The notes beneath the pieces are model-generated. The model did not search any database. It saw nothing but the letters and a program-made list of their open reading frames with translations, and was not told where the DNA came from. Below are positions 45,883 through 56,783 of a stretch of 64,000 bases of DNA, one piece after another. The number at the start of each line of letters is the position of its first letter. Positions within the stretch are counted from its first letter, which is position 1. Source of the stretch: Setoptus koraiensis (lineage: Eukaryota; Arthropoda); assembly GCA_048013815.1 (NCBI GenBank), contig CM106585.1, positions 5,766,001 through 5,830,000 of the forward strand. The letters are read 5' to 3'. The position numbers and the translations under genes are program-made.

Positions 45883-47870
45883 CTATACATGACCGAAAAG
45901 GTTCATCACGGGCGAGCCTAGGAAGTACCAGATCGTGAGCATCATCAGGAAGGTGACTCCTAAATCCAGATAGTACGCTCTACAGATTGATTGAGAAGTG
46001 ATAAATAGTGATTAGGATTAGCGAGACTTGTCACTGTGGCACCGGGCCGTAGGTATCAAGTATGTCTGAGAATAAGAGCTTACCTGTTGAGAGACTTGCG
46101 CGCTTGTTTCAGTGTCTTGGGGTCCTCTTTAAGAACGTAAGTTCGCGAGCCCAAAATGTAATCGTGCCAATAGCTTTCCCAGTGCATCTTTCTTATGTCC
46201 ATGTGCAGGGTTGCCTGATCCCTGGGATCGAGTTCCTTATACAATGTCATCATGTTGTTCGAATTGAAGCTCCATTCTGTGGTGCAAAAAACGTGCAATT
46301 GTTGAACGGCCGCGTGTATTTTCTCATATATGTTCATGAGAATACGCTTGTTGCCCGAGCACAAGCACAACATATCCACCAATAGGGCCGGCAAGTAATG
46401 CACAAACAATCTGGTGATAGAATCCAGGAACTTGCTGTTCTTGAACGATCCACCCGGATATCTGAGCACCTGACAGCTCGGATACTGGCGTATGATGGGC
46501 AAAAATAGGGGCTCCATGAGGCCCCACGTGATGGGGTTCAGCTTGCCGGAAGTGCAATGATAGACGGGCAGCGCTCTTGGCTTGTTGTCGCTGTTGTTGT
46601 GATGTGCGGTTGCCATGTTGTCAGTGTCGTCTGTTGTTTTGTGGTCGGCTAATTGTTCATACGAGCCGGTTGGGGTCTGTGATGTCTCTGTTGTTGTTGT
46701 GGTGGTGGTTGTTGTTGTCGCTGTGCCGCTTGGTTGTGTGGGCGCTCTTAAATTAACCGCGCCAGCCTGAGCCACCTTCCACGCGGCCGCTATCATCAGA
46801 TTGATGCAAATGTCAGCGGGTATTATGTCGGCAACGGCGTTCCGTTTCACATGCAGCGTCCTCAGCAGGCCCTTGCCGATGGCCAGCACGAGGCCCGTGG
46901 GGCCGTTCAAATTGTCCACCCAGCCGCGAATGGGGTCACGCCAAGTGGCCACAACAATGGAGGGCCGCACAATGCACACGGGCAAGTCTTGGGCCTCTTG
47001 CAGCAGCAGCAGCTCGGCCAAGGCCTTCGTGTAGGTGTAGGTGTTTGGCTTGTTGCGCAACAGCTTGGGCTTGAGCGTTTGCATGGTGTCCTCGTCCATC
47101 CATTCGGCCATCTCGATGATGCGCTTGGGCTCGTCTATCATGGGATAGACGCGTTCCTCGATGTCGCAGCCCTTGATGTCGCTGTTGGCGTAGGCGGTGG
47201 ACACGTGACACAAACTGACTAAATTGGGCAATTTGCGCGCCAGTTCTATCACGCTGCGCGCCGCTATCAAATTCAGCGCAACGGATCGTTTCAGTGGCTC
47301 GTCAAATTTGACTGTGGCAGCCGAGTGAAATATAACGCTCACATTGGCCTCTATCAACAGTTGTTCGTCCTCGGGCGAAATGCCCAAATGGGGCAACGAT
47401 ATGTCGCCCGATATAACGGACACCTTGTCAAACAGGGTGGCGTCTGTGCGCCTAATGGTGTCGAACAGTGGCGCGTTGAATATGCCATTGTTGAGGCGCT
47501 CCTGGGGCGAACAGTTGCGCTTGGTGCGCAACAACAAATAAATGTGCTCTATGCCCGTGTAACAGCGCAACAATTTCTCAAGTAGAACCTTGCCCATGAA
47601 GCCCGAGCTACCTGTTATGAATATGGATCGACCCTGGAAGAATTTCGCTATCGGCGACAACATGTCTGCACAATCGTGGAAGGCGTCGTGCTCGTCGATT
47701 GAGCTCAAATTGGCGCCCAGCGTCACCAGCGACGCCGGACTGGTTTGCGTAGCGTCCTGCTTGGCGTGTTCGGCTTGCCGGTTTGAGGTCAGATGGGGTT
47801 GCTGCTGGTACAGCTGCTGCTGCTGCTGCTGTTTTGGTTGGTACAAATGGCTGGAGGAGAGTAACTTCAT
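45883..47870 (-). CDS. Fatty acyl-CoA reductase (alcohol-forming)
   Basis: Two exons, 47870-46084 and 45979-45883, joined in phase across a 104-bp intron, 627 residues. After a Gln-rich N-terminus come the NAD(P)-binding motif TGSSGFMG (86-93), RTKRNCSPQERL, the catalytic YTYTK (Tyr278/Lys282) and the RPSIV stretch. This is the NAD_binding_4 domain of FARs. The FAR_C domain follows (about 450-595), and exon 2 adds a hydrophobic C-terminal helix (LDLGVTFLMMLTIWYFLG) that should anchor the enzyme in the ER or peroxisome membrane. It reduces fatty acyl-CoA to fatty alcohol, for waxes, pheromones or ether lipids, and could use elongase products. A Thr/Ser/Asn-rich insert of about 58 residues (376-433) separates NLRAPT from VYHCTSG, much longer than usual there. 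Confidence 0.94.
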
Positions 47871-48527
47871 GGTTTCGATGGGCGTCTCTACCGGAGTTGA
47901 TTAAAACAACCAGTTGTCGTGATTGGGTTGTTGGCCAGTGAGCGAGTGGTGCTTGTCGATGCCGTTTGTCTGCTGCTTGTCTGCTGTTGAAATACTTTTA
48001 AAATGCTGTCGAGATGCTGATGAGAGACGGCTAAAATGATTAAGATACGGGGTGGCTCGCCAGTCAGTTGGCTGGTGAGTGAGTCGTTGGCTGGTGAGTG
48101 TCACATTAACTAATGATCGTCGACAATTAACAACTGGCGTCTAGCTTGAGTATATATACAAAACTGGCTGTTTGACAACTTTCCACAACCATCGCCGCAA
48201 CAGCGCACAGCGGTGCCGACTCGAGACGGATTGACAAATAAATCGATAGTGCTAATAACACAAAATTTGTGTCACAAATCCCTCCCATTTCCTGAAAATT
48301 TTCGCTCGCGAGCTGCTGCGGCTGCCAACAAAATTAGTAGCGCGCACAATAATTGATGCTGTCCATGCTAAACGTCACACAACAATTTGCTGTCTCGCTG
48401 CTGCGGCTGCCGTGGGACGTAAATAGAAATAGAAATGTGTCTCACCTTGGCTGGCTGGTGCACTATGGCGACATTGAGTAACTCGCACGCCTATACCAAC
48501 CGTGGTGCGCCAGGTAAAGTGTGTGTG

Positions 48528-48590
48528 TGCTGTTGTTGTTGTGCTGTTGTTGTTGTGCTGTTGTTGTTGTGTTGTTGTGGTAGCAGCGGC
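48528..48590. repeat. 15-bp tandem repeat GTGCTGTTGTTGTTG
   Basis: About three and a half copies in a row, ending in GTT/GTG-rich sequence. Confidence 0.8.
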
Positions 48591-49073
48591 AAGACAACAC
48601 GACAATAACAACGCGCATAAATAACAACAATTCAGGCTTATCACAGCTCCAAGAAATCAGTCTAATTGGGGAAAAATGTTCGCCATTCATTTTCGCTAGT
48701 TACGGTTAAATTTACCATATAAACGCTAATACATTATCATTGTGCCACTTGTGCGCCATTGGCCACTTGTTACAGTTGTAGGCTTGTTGAGACGCAGCTA
48801 CAACAATATCGGCGCCACTTCGAAATTTCGCCGAACGCAAATCTGTCTCAGATCTGTCTCAGATCCGTCGGTCCAATTCGTGGCATTTGCGCAGTTTGCA
48901 TAGTTAATTTGGCGATGCAAAGCGACCAATAAATACAGAGATAAACTCACTCGCGACCGATTGGCAAGCGGCTCGCAGAGGCTCAAAGGGTACCAAAAGG
49001 TGTCCTTGTATCCCGAGCTGACACCCGATCCCCGGCACTAGTTGGCAATCCGGCTAATTACCGAGTGCGATGC

Positions 49074-49145
49074 GCCGGCAAATCGTTCATTGGTGAATTT
49101 TCAAGTGAGCTCACCAATGAACGACTTGCCGGCTCACTTGAAAAT
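49074..49145. repeat. Interleaved inverted repeats in A-B-A'-B' order
   Basis: Arm A (49074-49096, 23 bp) pairs with A' (49111-49133) with one mismatch. Between them B (49097-49110, ATTTTCAAGTGAGC) pairs perfectly with B' (49132-49145), which lies after A'. The arms therefore interleave rather than nest. The next bases repeat CGTTCAT from arm A. Confidence 0.9.
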
Positions 49146-49907
49146 CGTTCATCGTGGAAGCATCTCGGTGAAAAAAAAAAGTGTCAGTCATTGGCTCGAT
49201 CACTGGATCTCGCCAATGGCCAATGCGGCAAATGCTGTCAAAGGCAAACAGTTATCGGGGCCGAAAAAAAAGTGTTCGCACAAGTTCACCAACACGCCCA
49301 GCGGAAACCAGCAGGGGTTCATCGAACGTTTGCGATGGCAAGACCGCACCTGTCGTTTTCTTTTTCCTGTGGATCACGTGATCTGCAACAAGAAGAAAAA
49401 CCACTCTACGGTGGGCATGAGTGGATATTCGCAGCGCACAAGTGTCTTCCGTTGCTGATTGATTCAATTTGATTAATTGACTAAATGTTTCCATTAGGCA
49501 ACAGGGCGACTCTTCTAGTCACTTTTATTGTATCCATTATGCAGACATTAGAAATGCTAGTTGACAGAGTCAGTTTTTCATTCTGCTAACGAGCTGCTAA
49601 CAAACGAGTCTGACAGGTCGGAAGCCGAAACATGTGAATTTGCAGCAAGCAGCCAGGTTTACGTAAGCGAACGAGGAAAAAACACCAACGAGTTGCAGAG
49701 TCAGGTGCAAAACTGTCATTTTTCTGGCGACATAATACGCCGAAACGCTCTAGAAGAAAAAGGCTGCTCTCTATCTCCCAGTGCTGGCTTGGCCGTGCAA
49801 AATTCAGATTGATTTGCCATCGGGCAGAAGGAAGGGGCGACCCTGACTCGCTGTGGCGGCGCCACTTGGGGTCACTGAGCTCGCCCAATCTCTACTTTGT
49901 CTCTGCC

Positions 49908-49942
49908 AGCCATATCGCACCGGCTACCTGTGCGATATGGCT
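49908..49942. repeat. Perfect 12-bp hairpin with 11-nt loop
   Basis: AGCCATATCGCA (49908-49919) and TGCGATATGGCT (49931-49942) are exact inverted copies. No T-run follows, and no known RNA family is recognised. Confidence 0.85.
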
Positions 49943-51116
49943 AGCGTGATGATTGCTATGCCAAATGTCAAGTGACGCCGATTTGACAGCAGCAGCGGCA
50001 GCGCCGCGACAACTGTGAATATTTCCAGCGAGATCTTACCATCGTTCCATTAAGCGCCAACGTCTACGCCGATTCGGACCCTATCTGCGCCATCGATCGT
50101 TCAAAGTTTTCTGTGACGTATGGATGTGAGTGGTGTGCGTGGGTGTGAGTGTCACCGCAGAAGTAATCTAATCGAGTGCTTCGATTAGACAACAATCGTA
50201 TCGAAAGAAAGTATTTCCACACGAATTTCGAGCTGACAAACAACAAACATGCAGTTGACAGCGCAGCGCAACTGCCGAACAGATAATGCCTACAAATAAA
50301 TATCGCAAGCAAACAATGGCAACATATATGGCCAACCGTACGACACACCATACACGCATTTGGTAGATGGTCGCGCTCCAGTGGTTGCGCTGTTTGTGTG
50401 TTGGAAACTTTTCTCGCCAATCAGCAATTAGCTAAAAGGCAAACATAGTAATGATAAAATGCCAAATTGAATGGTTCCACAAATCGAAGCTCTAATCTAC
50501 GCGCAAAGACACCACAAATGACCGTGAATAGGCCCGGTGGTATGATGGCAAAGACAATACGTTTTCACAATTGTTGTTTATATTTGATTCTGACGCTCTC
50601 CAGTTGTGTGTGTGCAAAATGGTATGAATCATTGGTCAAGATAATTGCTTTTCCGACAATCTGCCAAACTATCCCCGCTGCAAGTTTTGTGTGCCACCGC
50701 TATCTATTCATCACCTGTTGTAATTGATCTAAACAACAACGGTTCTGGTTTAGATCTGATTTGTTGCTGAATCATGACATCACCAATTGAATTAATTCTG
50801 TTTGCGCGCCGATGTGTTTGTACTTTCACTCATCGAAATATACCATATATACAGATCACTGATAGGAGATAACCAGCCAACCAACCATTCAGAGAATGAC
50901 AACAGCACGGTGCTCAACAAGAGCAATGCAGAGATAAAATCAAATGAGAGTTGTTTGCATTGGATTGCATTGTTGCTTTGATTGATGCAGAAATGTCACA
51001 GAATTCCATTGTTGGCACAAAAACAAATTATATAAGCACCGGGGACACACATTGTTGAGGGCTAAACTATTTGACTGTGAAATCGGCCAGTTGATGAGGA
51101 ATGTTTTCAGGCAGAA

Positions 51117-51365
51117 CTAGTTCTTGTTTTGTGCCCTCTGTTTTTGCCGTTCAAACTCTTGACAGAACCACGGATTGAATGAGTGATTAATTTGGTGCAT
51201 TACATACGTTAATGATCGATTATAATCGTTCAGCGAAACTTTTTCCTTGAGATGGCAAAAATTAGATGGGGACGCAGATAAACGGCCATTAGGTTGAGTT
51301 GTCAGTGTGGTGGAGATAAGTCTGTGCAAAAATAGTATTTGTGAGAGATTCATCAACGACGTCAC
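51117..51365 (-). CDS. Small basic protein, possibly mitochondrial (uncertain)
   Basis: 82-codon frame from ATG at 51365. The N-terminus (SLMNLSQILFLHRLISTTL) is amphipathic and free of acidic residues, as in mitochondrial targeting peptides. The remainder is aromatic- and Arg/Gln-rich, with INHSFNPWFCQEFERQKQR, which looks protein-like. No family is recognised. The start codon lies only 31 bp from that of the next small gene on the other strand, which would leave little room for promoters, so one of the two may be wrong. Confidence 0.35.
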   Translation of the reverse strand: MTSLMNLSQILFLHRLISTTLTTQPNGRLSASPSNFCHLKEKVSLNDYNRSLTYVMHQINHSFNPWFCQEFERQKQRAQNKN

Positions 51366-51396
51366 TCGTGGAGGGTGCTATACCCGTGCTCTCGTC

Positions 51397-51711
51397 ATGA
51401 CCAGTAGCCATTCAGTAGCCCCGAGTGAAAGTCAACACCTTTTGTCGCCTATGTTCGTGTCCATCGAATCAAAGATAGCCCAAAAGAATAGAGCTTGGAC
51501 AAAACTCGCCACCGAAAGAATTGGATTGATCTGTAACAGGTGTGTTTGATCATGATACATCTTCTTAGGCGACTCTGACTTGGTTTTTCGTTATGACATG
51601 ATTGATTCACATTGTCAGTTGGGTGACCCTCTAGATGAATGGTGTTTGACAAAACAAGAGCTCATTCATCCTTCATATAACATTATACAATTTGTATCAT
51701 GCGACTGGTAA
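51397..51711 (+). CDS. Small two-exon gene of unknown function (uncertain)
   Basis: Exon 51397-51532 joins exon 51569-51711 across a 36-bp GT-AG intron with matching phase, giving 92 residues. The joined sequence includes SIESKIAQKNRAWTKLATER and, in exon 2, LGDPLDEWCLTKQELIHPSY. The second exon stays open with plausible composition until TAA at 51709-51711, directly before the 3' end of SUPV3L1. The plus-strand frame is also open upstream of the chosen ATG (to about 51307), so the first exon could be longer. No family is recognised. Confidence 0.42.
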
Positions 51712-51795
51712 TACTTATTGTTGCTGCATAAACTGTGTGCGTAGCTGATTAAGGATTCACTTTATATATTTATGAATAGCTGTTGAGCAAATCAT

Positions 51796-53964
51796 CTATT
51801 TTCGCCGTCTAGCAGCTTTCGGTTTAGTCGTGACAGATGTACTAATATTATCTACAGGGGTCTTATTTAAATTTACAAAATTATTTACACCTTGATTAAT
51901 TATCGTATCCAGCGTTGTTTGTAGTGAACGAACGGGAACGCTGTCTGGAAACATATCAGGAAAACGACAGCCCAGCCACAGATAAAGGTCAAACACGTCA
52001 AATACTTGCTCTAAATGAGCCAAATCCGTGACGTTCTTCGGCGCCTCTACAGGCCATTGAAGTTGCTGACATAACCACTCTATAGTAACTGGCTCATTCG
52101 AACTGAATTGTCTTACAAATCTGACGAACATAGCAACAGCAAAAGTGCTTTTGTTGTTGATTGGGGCACAGCAAAACAGGTAACGTGCCTTAAGGGGAAT
52201 TTGAATATGTTGAATATGTTCGGCCAGTAATTTGAATTGTTCCATATCGCAGATGAAGTAGTTTGATGTATCTAACTGACATATATCAATAAACAGATCT
52301 ATTAGATCACTAAGACTCAGATGGGGTAGATAGTAGGAGAACAATTCTATCTGATCTGAAGTTGGATGAAGACCAGCTCTATCAATTAGATCCGGGGTAT
52401 TTTTGAGAAGATCAGTCAAAGTCGATAAATCTTCCGGTCTGAAGGTAGTGACGAAACCTTGCTCATACTGTGTTTTGAATCTTCCTGCCCTGCCCGCTAT
52501 CTGTAGAGCTTGGGATACAGATATAAGCTCTTTCTTGATAACTTTATCCTTGATGTCCATGCCCAATTTAATTAGGGAGTGAAAAATCACCCTTTTTATA
52601 CTGAGATTTAATCCCATTCCGATGGCATCGGTAGCGACTAAAATTTTACATTTGTTCGAGGGATCGTTGAATCTTTCGCATTGTCGCAATTTGGTTTGCG
52701 GTGGCAAACTACCGTATATAACAGCAAACTTCAAATCTCTCTTTTCTAATCCTTTACATACACTGTAGAGATCATCTTTGTTGAAACACACAATACAATC
52801 GCCAGCTTGTACGTTATCAAGACTTCGCAATGCTTGTTTCTCAACGACCAACGGCGTCAACCTTTCGTATCGCTGTAGTTGTAAATCCTCCCCCATTCCT
52901 TCAATGATTTCTTTGATACAATGTAAAGCTGCCTCTTCACCACATAAATGTAATTCTTTAGCTGGTATGCCGAGTAGAGCCCTCGTCCATGCCCATCCTC
53001 TCTGAGGATCTCTCATCATCTGAATCTCGTCTATCACTGCCACCTCAACTGGTTCGTGAGTTTGGACCATCTCCACAGTACATGAAGTGTGCTTCGATCG
53101 AGTGTAACCATCTGGATTGGCAAACTTTCTTTCTTCACCAGTGACTAGATCGCAAGGGGTACCAAAGTTGTTGGATTTTTGATACACTTCGTGGGCTAAT
53201 AATTTCAGTGGACCGCAGTAGACTCCACTATCAGATTCGTAGAACCTTTGCAGTGCATTATATGTCTTACCGCTATTTGTTGGGCCACTATGAAAGTAGA
53301 TTTTCCTTATCATTCCCCTCGCCTCTGGATACCAATTAGGTGGATCTTTCAGGTCACTTATTTTCTTCAGCTCCTTCTGACATTCTAAGTGAGGAAATGC
53401 TTGGCGAGCATGAGTCAAAAAGAAAGGAAGCAAATCGCTGGCGTCACAGTGTTCATCGAGTATATCTATAAATCTAATATGTAGCTCAGGGGGCAGACTA
53501 GCTGATTTTAGACAGTATTGCTTGAAGCTCATCCATGCCTTGTAGAATAATTGTGGGTCAATATCGTGGATTTCTTTGAGAACCTTGCGTATCGAGGGTA
53601 GCTGATAGAACTTCAACAGGATTTTGTTCATACCAATTTTGTCGAGTTTTTTTCCAGCAATTTCTTCGCCGATCTGACCGAATCTATCCTCCGGTTCCGG
53701 CAACACTTCTTTGGCGTATAAGCTTCCGAAAGCTTTTTCTTTCACATCATTTCCATAAGGCTTGGCAGTTCTATTAATGACGTTCTCATATACTTTCACT
53801 GGCCTAATCGTACGATCACTGGACTTTTTAGGGCTCCTAAAATACTCAGATTTGATTGTGGACGATAGCAACCGAAGACAATGACGCGTATTCTGGGCGT
53901 CTAGACGACCCAGCTGATGAGCTCGATAAATTCTCAGAAATGAGGGCCTAGCAAAGGTTGCCAT
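51796..53964 (-). CDS. SUPV3L1: SUPV3L1/Suv3 mitochondrial ATP-dependent RNA helicase
   Basis: Intron-free, 722 residues. The N-terminus is rich in Arg, Ser and Leu and lacks acidic residues at first, as expected for mitochondrial import. Helicase motifs are intact: GPTNSGKT (227-234), the Suv3 variant of the P-loop; DEIQMMRD (312-319), the DExH variant; ATDAIGMGLNL near 444-454; and QIAGRAGR (488-495). A SUV3 C-terminal region follows (YLPHLSLSDLIDLF and the stretch to about 690), ending in a basic tail. Suv3 unwinds RNA with PNPase in the mitochondrial degradosome. The length is close to that of animal orthologues. Confidence 0.96.
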   Translation of the reverse strand: MATFARPSFLRIYRAHQLGRLDAQNTRHCLRLLSSTIKSEYFRSPKKSSDRTIRPVKVYENVINRTAKPYGNDVKEKAFGSLYAKEVLPEPEDRFGQIGEEIAGKKLDKIGMNKILLKFYQLPSIRKVLKEIHDIDPQLFYKAWMSFKQYCLKSASLPPELHIRFIDILDEHCDASDLLPFFLTHARQAFPHLECQKELKKISDLKDPPNWYPEARGMIRKIYFHSGPTNSGKTYNALQRFYESDSGVYCGPLKLLAHEVYQKSNNFGTPCDLVTGEERKFANPDGYTRSKHTSCTVEMVQTHEPVEVAVIDEIQMMRDPQRGWAWTRALLGIPAKELHLCGEEAALHCIKEIIEGMGEDLQLQRYERLTPLVVEKQALRSLDNVQAGDCIVCFNKDDLYSVCKGLEKRDLKFAVIYGSLPPQTKLRQCERFNDPSNKCKILVATDAIGMGLNLSIKRVIFHSLIKLGMDIKDKVIKKELISVSQALQIAGRAGRFKTQYEQGFVTTFRPEDLSTLTDLLKNTPDLIDRAGLHPTSDQIELFSYYLPHLSLSDLIDLFIDICQLDTSNYFICDMEQFKLLAEHIQHIQIPLKARYLFCCAPINNKSTFAVAMFVRFVRQFSSNEPVTIEWLCQQLQWPVEAPKNVTDLAHLEQVFDVFDLYLWLGCRFPDMFPDSVPVRSLQTTLDTIINQGVNNFVNLNKTPVDNISTSVTTKPKAARRRK

Positions 53965-54458
53965 GGTTGAAGGTGTCAGGTTGATAATCGATGATATATG
54001 TCAGTCTAAATGAATAAATGATTACATAATGATGAAGTTTTACTTTTGCGGCACGTGTTTCGTAAACGGCCAGACAAGTCAGAGGAGATTATTAATGCAA
54101 TGAAGAAAAATAATTGTATTCACTTTTGTCCAATAACTGAAGCGCTATATTTGAATCTTTTTCTAACCACGTGAGTCCTGCAAAATCACATACTGCACTA
54201 TGCGTGTGTTCGAAATGGAGAATCGAAAAGCTGCAACATGAGAAAAATAAATAAACTCACGTGGCTAAAGAAATTTTTAAATATGGCGCTTCGGATAATG
54301 GGCCTTAGGTGGACATTCTTCTCATGGTGTAAAAAGAATCCACTTCTGGTCATAAATTGACTTAAACTGCGTCTAATTAATTGCACTTGTTCAACTGTAT
54401 TGTTATTATTGTTGTTGTTATTATTAATTTGTTCTTTCTATTGTATGTAGTTAATATT
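53965..54458. promoter_or_regulatory. Bidirectional intergenic region between SUPV3L1 and DHX33
   Basis: 494 bp between divergent start codons. It probably contains both promoters. A minus-strand frame (54198-54386) with a CAC-GTGAGT donor was seen but no in-phase downstream exon. Confidence 0.4.
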
Positions 54459-56783
54459 ATGACGGATAACAACAATGAATCATCTTCACCGACTAAATCT
54501 CTGGCTCGATCTGTAACAGATAAATTTAATCATCATCATAATGGTAATAATGATTCAACAGGAAAGCCAAACTCCAAGAAATGGTTCGATTTACACAGGA
54601 AACGTTCTCTCCTGCCCGTTTGGGAACACAAGGAAAAGTTTATGAAGGCCTTAAGAGAAAACCAAACACTGTTGTTGGTGGGCGAAACTGGTAGTGGCAA
54701 AACAACACAAATTCCACAATGGTGCGTGGAGTATTGTCGCAAAAACAAATCAGGTCGCGTTGCCTGCACTCAACCAAGGAGAGTTGCCGCCATGTCTGTT
54801 GCCAAAAGAGTTGCCGATGAAATGAACGTGGAGCTGGGCCAACAGGTTGGTTATTCGGTGAGATTTGAATCTCTGGAATCTGATAAAACTGTGCTCAAGT
54901 ACATGACAGATGGAATGCTTCTCAGAGAGGCCATGATTGATCCCTATCTTGATTCATATGCAATCATAATCCTGGACGAAGCTCACGAGAGAACTCTTCA
55001 AACCGAGATATTATTTGGTGTAGTTAAACGTGCCCAAAATAACAGAAATAATAATTTGTTGCGAAATCAGCATGAAATCAACAGTGATAGTTCTACAGCA
55101 AGAGGAAACGCCTTCAAGTCACCCTTAAAGGTGATTGTTATGTCGGCCACTGTCGATATTGATCCCTTCAAGAAATATTTCAAAGCCCCTTGCTTACAAA
55201 TACACGGAAGACAATTCCCTGTGTTCGAAATGGTATCAGAGACACCTCAGACGGATTATGTTAACTCAGCTATAGTGACAGTCTTCCAGATACATCGTAC
55301 TTGCGCTAGCGGGGACATTCTCGTATTTTGCACAGGTCAAGACGAGATAGAGTCCATGATTAGAACATGCAAGAAAGTCTTATCACAAGCGCCTGAAAGC
55401 CTTAAACAATTGACCGTTCTACCTCTATATGCCTCACTACCTGCCTCTCATCAAATGAAGATATTCACAATTAATCAGCTCCACAATGATCGGGACGATG
55501 ATCAAAAACACAGGAGGGTTATATTTGCTACTAACGTTGCTGAAACGTCCATAACGATACCTAATATAAAATACGTGGTAGATACCGGTAAAGTTAAATG
55601 TCGACATTACTGCCCTAAGACTGGGCTCGATGTTCTCAAAGTAATACCAATATCCAAATCTCAAGCCAAACAAAGATCTGGAAGAGCCGGGAGAGTAGCC
55701 GCTGGCCATTGTTATAAATTATATACCCAAGAAGAATACGATGATATGAGAGATTTCATGGTGCCTGAAATTAAACGATGCAACTTAGATGGCGTAATAC
55801 TTCAAATGATCTCAATGGGTATTCGAAATATTAACGGCTTTGATTTCATGGATAAACCTGAAGAAGATCGTTTGCGATCTGCTATCATTGATCTAAAAGA
55901 ATTGGGTGCGATCAAATCTGAACAATCGGACAAAACCTCATCAATTAATCACACAATTTCTAAGCTACCTTCTCAACTCAATGGTGATACAACCAACTCG
56001 GCAAAGAAGCACGAATCAATTGAAAAATTAGATAGACCTGATTTTACTAACGGGCTCAAGAAAGTCAAATTAACCAACAATAATTCTAACTCCATGGTAA
56101 AAGCTCAAATATCAGAACTTAATAACTCATACATCTTAACTAAACTTGGTCAAAGATTATCAGTGTTTCCGGTTAAACCCTGTTTGGCTAGAGTAATAGT
56201 GTCTGCTAATGATTCCGGTTGCCTCGATGAAGCACTAACTATCATTTCAATGTTGTATATTGAAAATCTATTTTACATCCCAGCAAACAAGAAGAACCAA
56301 GCTAATATGATATTGAAGAAGTTCCAAAGTAATGAGGGTGATCTCATAATGTTTCTCAATGTATTCAAAGCATTCAAGAGAGCATCAAAATCTAATCAAA
56401 TGAATAGTAAATCATGGTGTAACGAACATTTTATTCACACCAAAAACCTCAGGCTGGCTATAGAGGTGAGAAAACAGTTAACTCTTGTATGTCGTAGATT
56501 TGGCATGCCCGCATCATCATGCGGTCAGAACACTGAGATTATAAGACGTTGCCTGTGCCATGGCTTGTTTACCAATTTTGCCAAACTTATTAACGGTAAA
56601 TATCAGACAAGCAAGATTGCTGATCGTGATATATACATACACCCCGCGTCATGTCTATTTCGATCCAAACCTGAGGCAATAATTTATACCGAAATTGTTG
56701 AAACTAGTAAATGCTATATGCGGAACATAACATTGGTAGATTCCAATTGGATAAAGGAGTCACGTACGAAATCTACAGACTAG
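54459..56783 (+). CDS. DHX33: DHX33-like DEAH-box RNA helicase
   Basis: Start taken at the first ATG (54459), just after a possible splice acceptor (TTGTATGTAG), giving 774 residues. DEAH-box motifs: GETGSGKT (75-82), TQPRRVAAMSVA, DEAH (173-176), MSATVDID and QRSGRAGR. The C-terminal winged-helix, ratchet and OB-like regions follow, and the end (CYMRNITLVDSNWI) matches DHX33 better than DHX15/Prp43 or DHX8. A low-complexity Asn/Ser/Lys insert (about 500-560) separates the RecA2 and ratchet regions. DHX33 acts in ribosomal RNA transcription and ribosome biogenesis and in RNA sensing in vertebrates; here a nucleolar housekeeping role is the safest inference. Confidence 0.93.
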   Translation: MTDNNNESSSPTKSLARSVTDKFNHHHNGNNDSTGKPNSKKWFDLHRKRSLLPVWEHKEKFMKALRENQTLLLVGETGSGKTTQIPQWCVEYCRKNKSGRVACTQPRRVAAMSVAKRVADEMNVELGQQVGYSVRFESLESDKTVLKYMTDGMLLREAMIDPYLDSYAIIILDEAHERTLQTEILFGVVKRAQNNRNNNLLRNQHEINSDSSTARGNAFKSPLKVIVMSATVDIDPFKKYFKAPCLQIHGRQFPVFEMVSETPQTDYVNSAIVTVFQIHRTCASGDILVFCTGQDEIESMIRTCKKVLSQAPESLKQLTVLPLYASLPASHQMKIFTINQLHNDRDDDQKHRRVIFATNVAETSITIPNIKYVVDTGKVKCRHYCPKTGLDVLKVIPISKSQAKQRSGRAGRVAAGHCYKLYTQEEYDDMRDFMVPEIKRCNLDGVILQMISMGIRNINGFDFMDKPEEDRLRSAIIDLKELGAIKSEQSDKTSSINHTISKLPSQLNGDTTNSAKKHESIEKLDRPDFTNGLKKVKLTNNNSNSMVKAQISELNNSYILTKLGQRLSVFPVKPCLARVIVSANDSGCLDEALTIISMLYIENLFYIPANKKNQANMILKKFQSNEGDLIMFLNVFKAFKRASKSNQMNSKSWCNEHFIHTKNLRLAIEVRKQLTLVCRRFGMPASSCGQNTEIIRRCLCHGLFTNFAKLINGKYQTSKIADRDIYIHPASCLFRSKPEAIIYTEIVETSKCYMRNITLVDSNWIKESRTKSTD

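Larger units (their letters stand above)
47871..51116. other. Noncoding, mixed composition, with repeats and inverted repeats
   Basis: Upstream of the FAR gene; no convincing gene. A TATATATA at 48151-48158, about 280 bp upstream of the FAR ATG, could be its TATA box (weak). A 15-bp tandem repeat and two inverted-repeat structures are listed separately. A frame at 50521-50727 begins with a signal-peptide-like stretch (NCCLYLILTLSSCVCA) and runs into a possible donor, but no partner exon could be assigned. Confidence 0.45.

Noticed and set aside
54198-54386. Minus-strand frame with mitochondrial-like N-terminus and a GTGAGT donor
   Set aside because: The frame has no ATG at its start. The obvious downstream acceptor (after TTTTGCAG) leads at once to a stop codon in the required phase.
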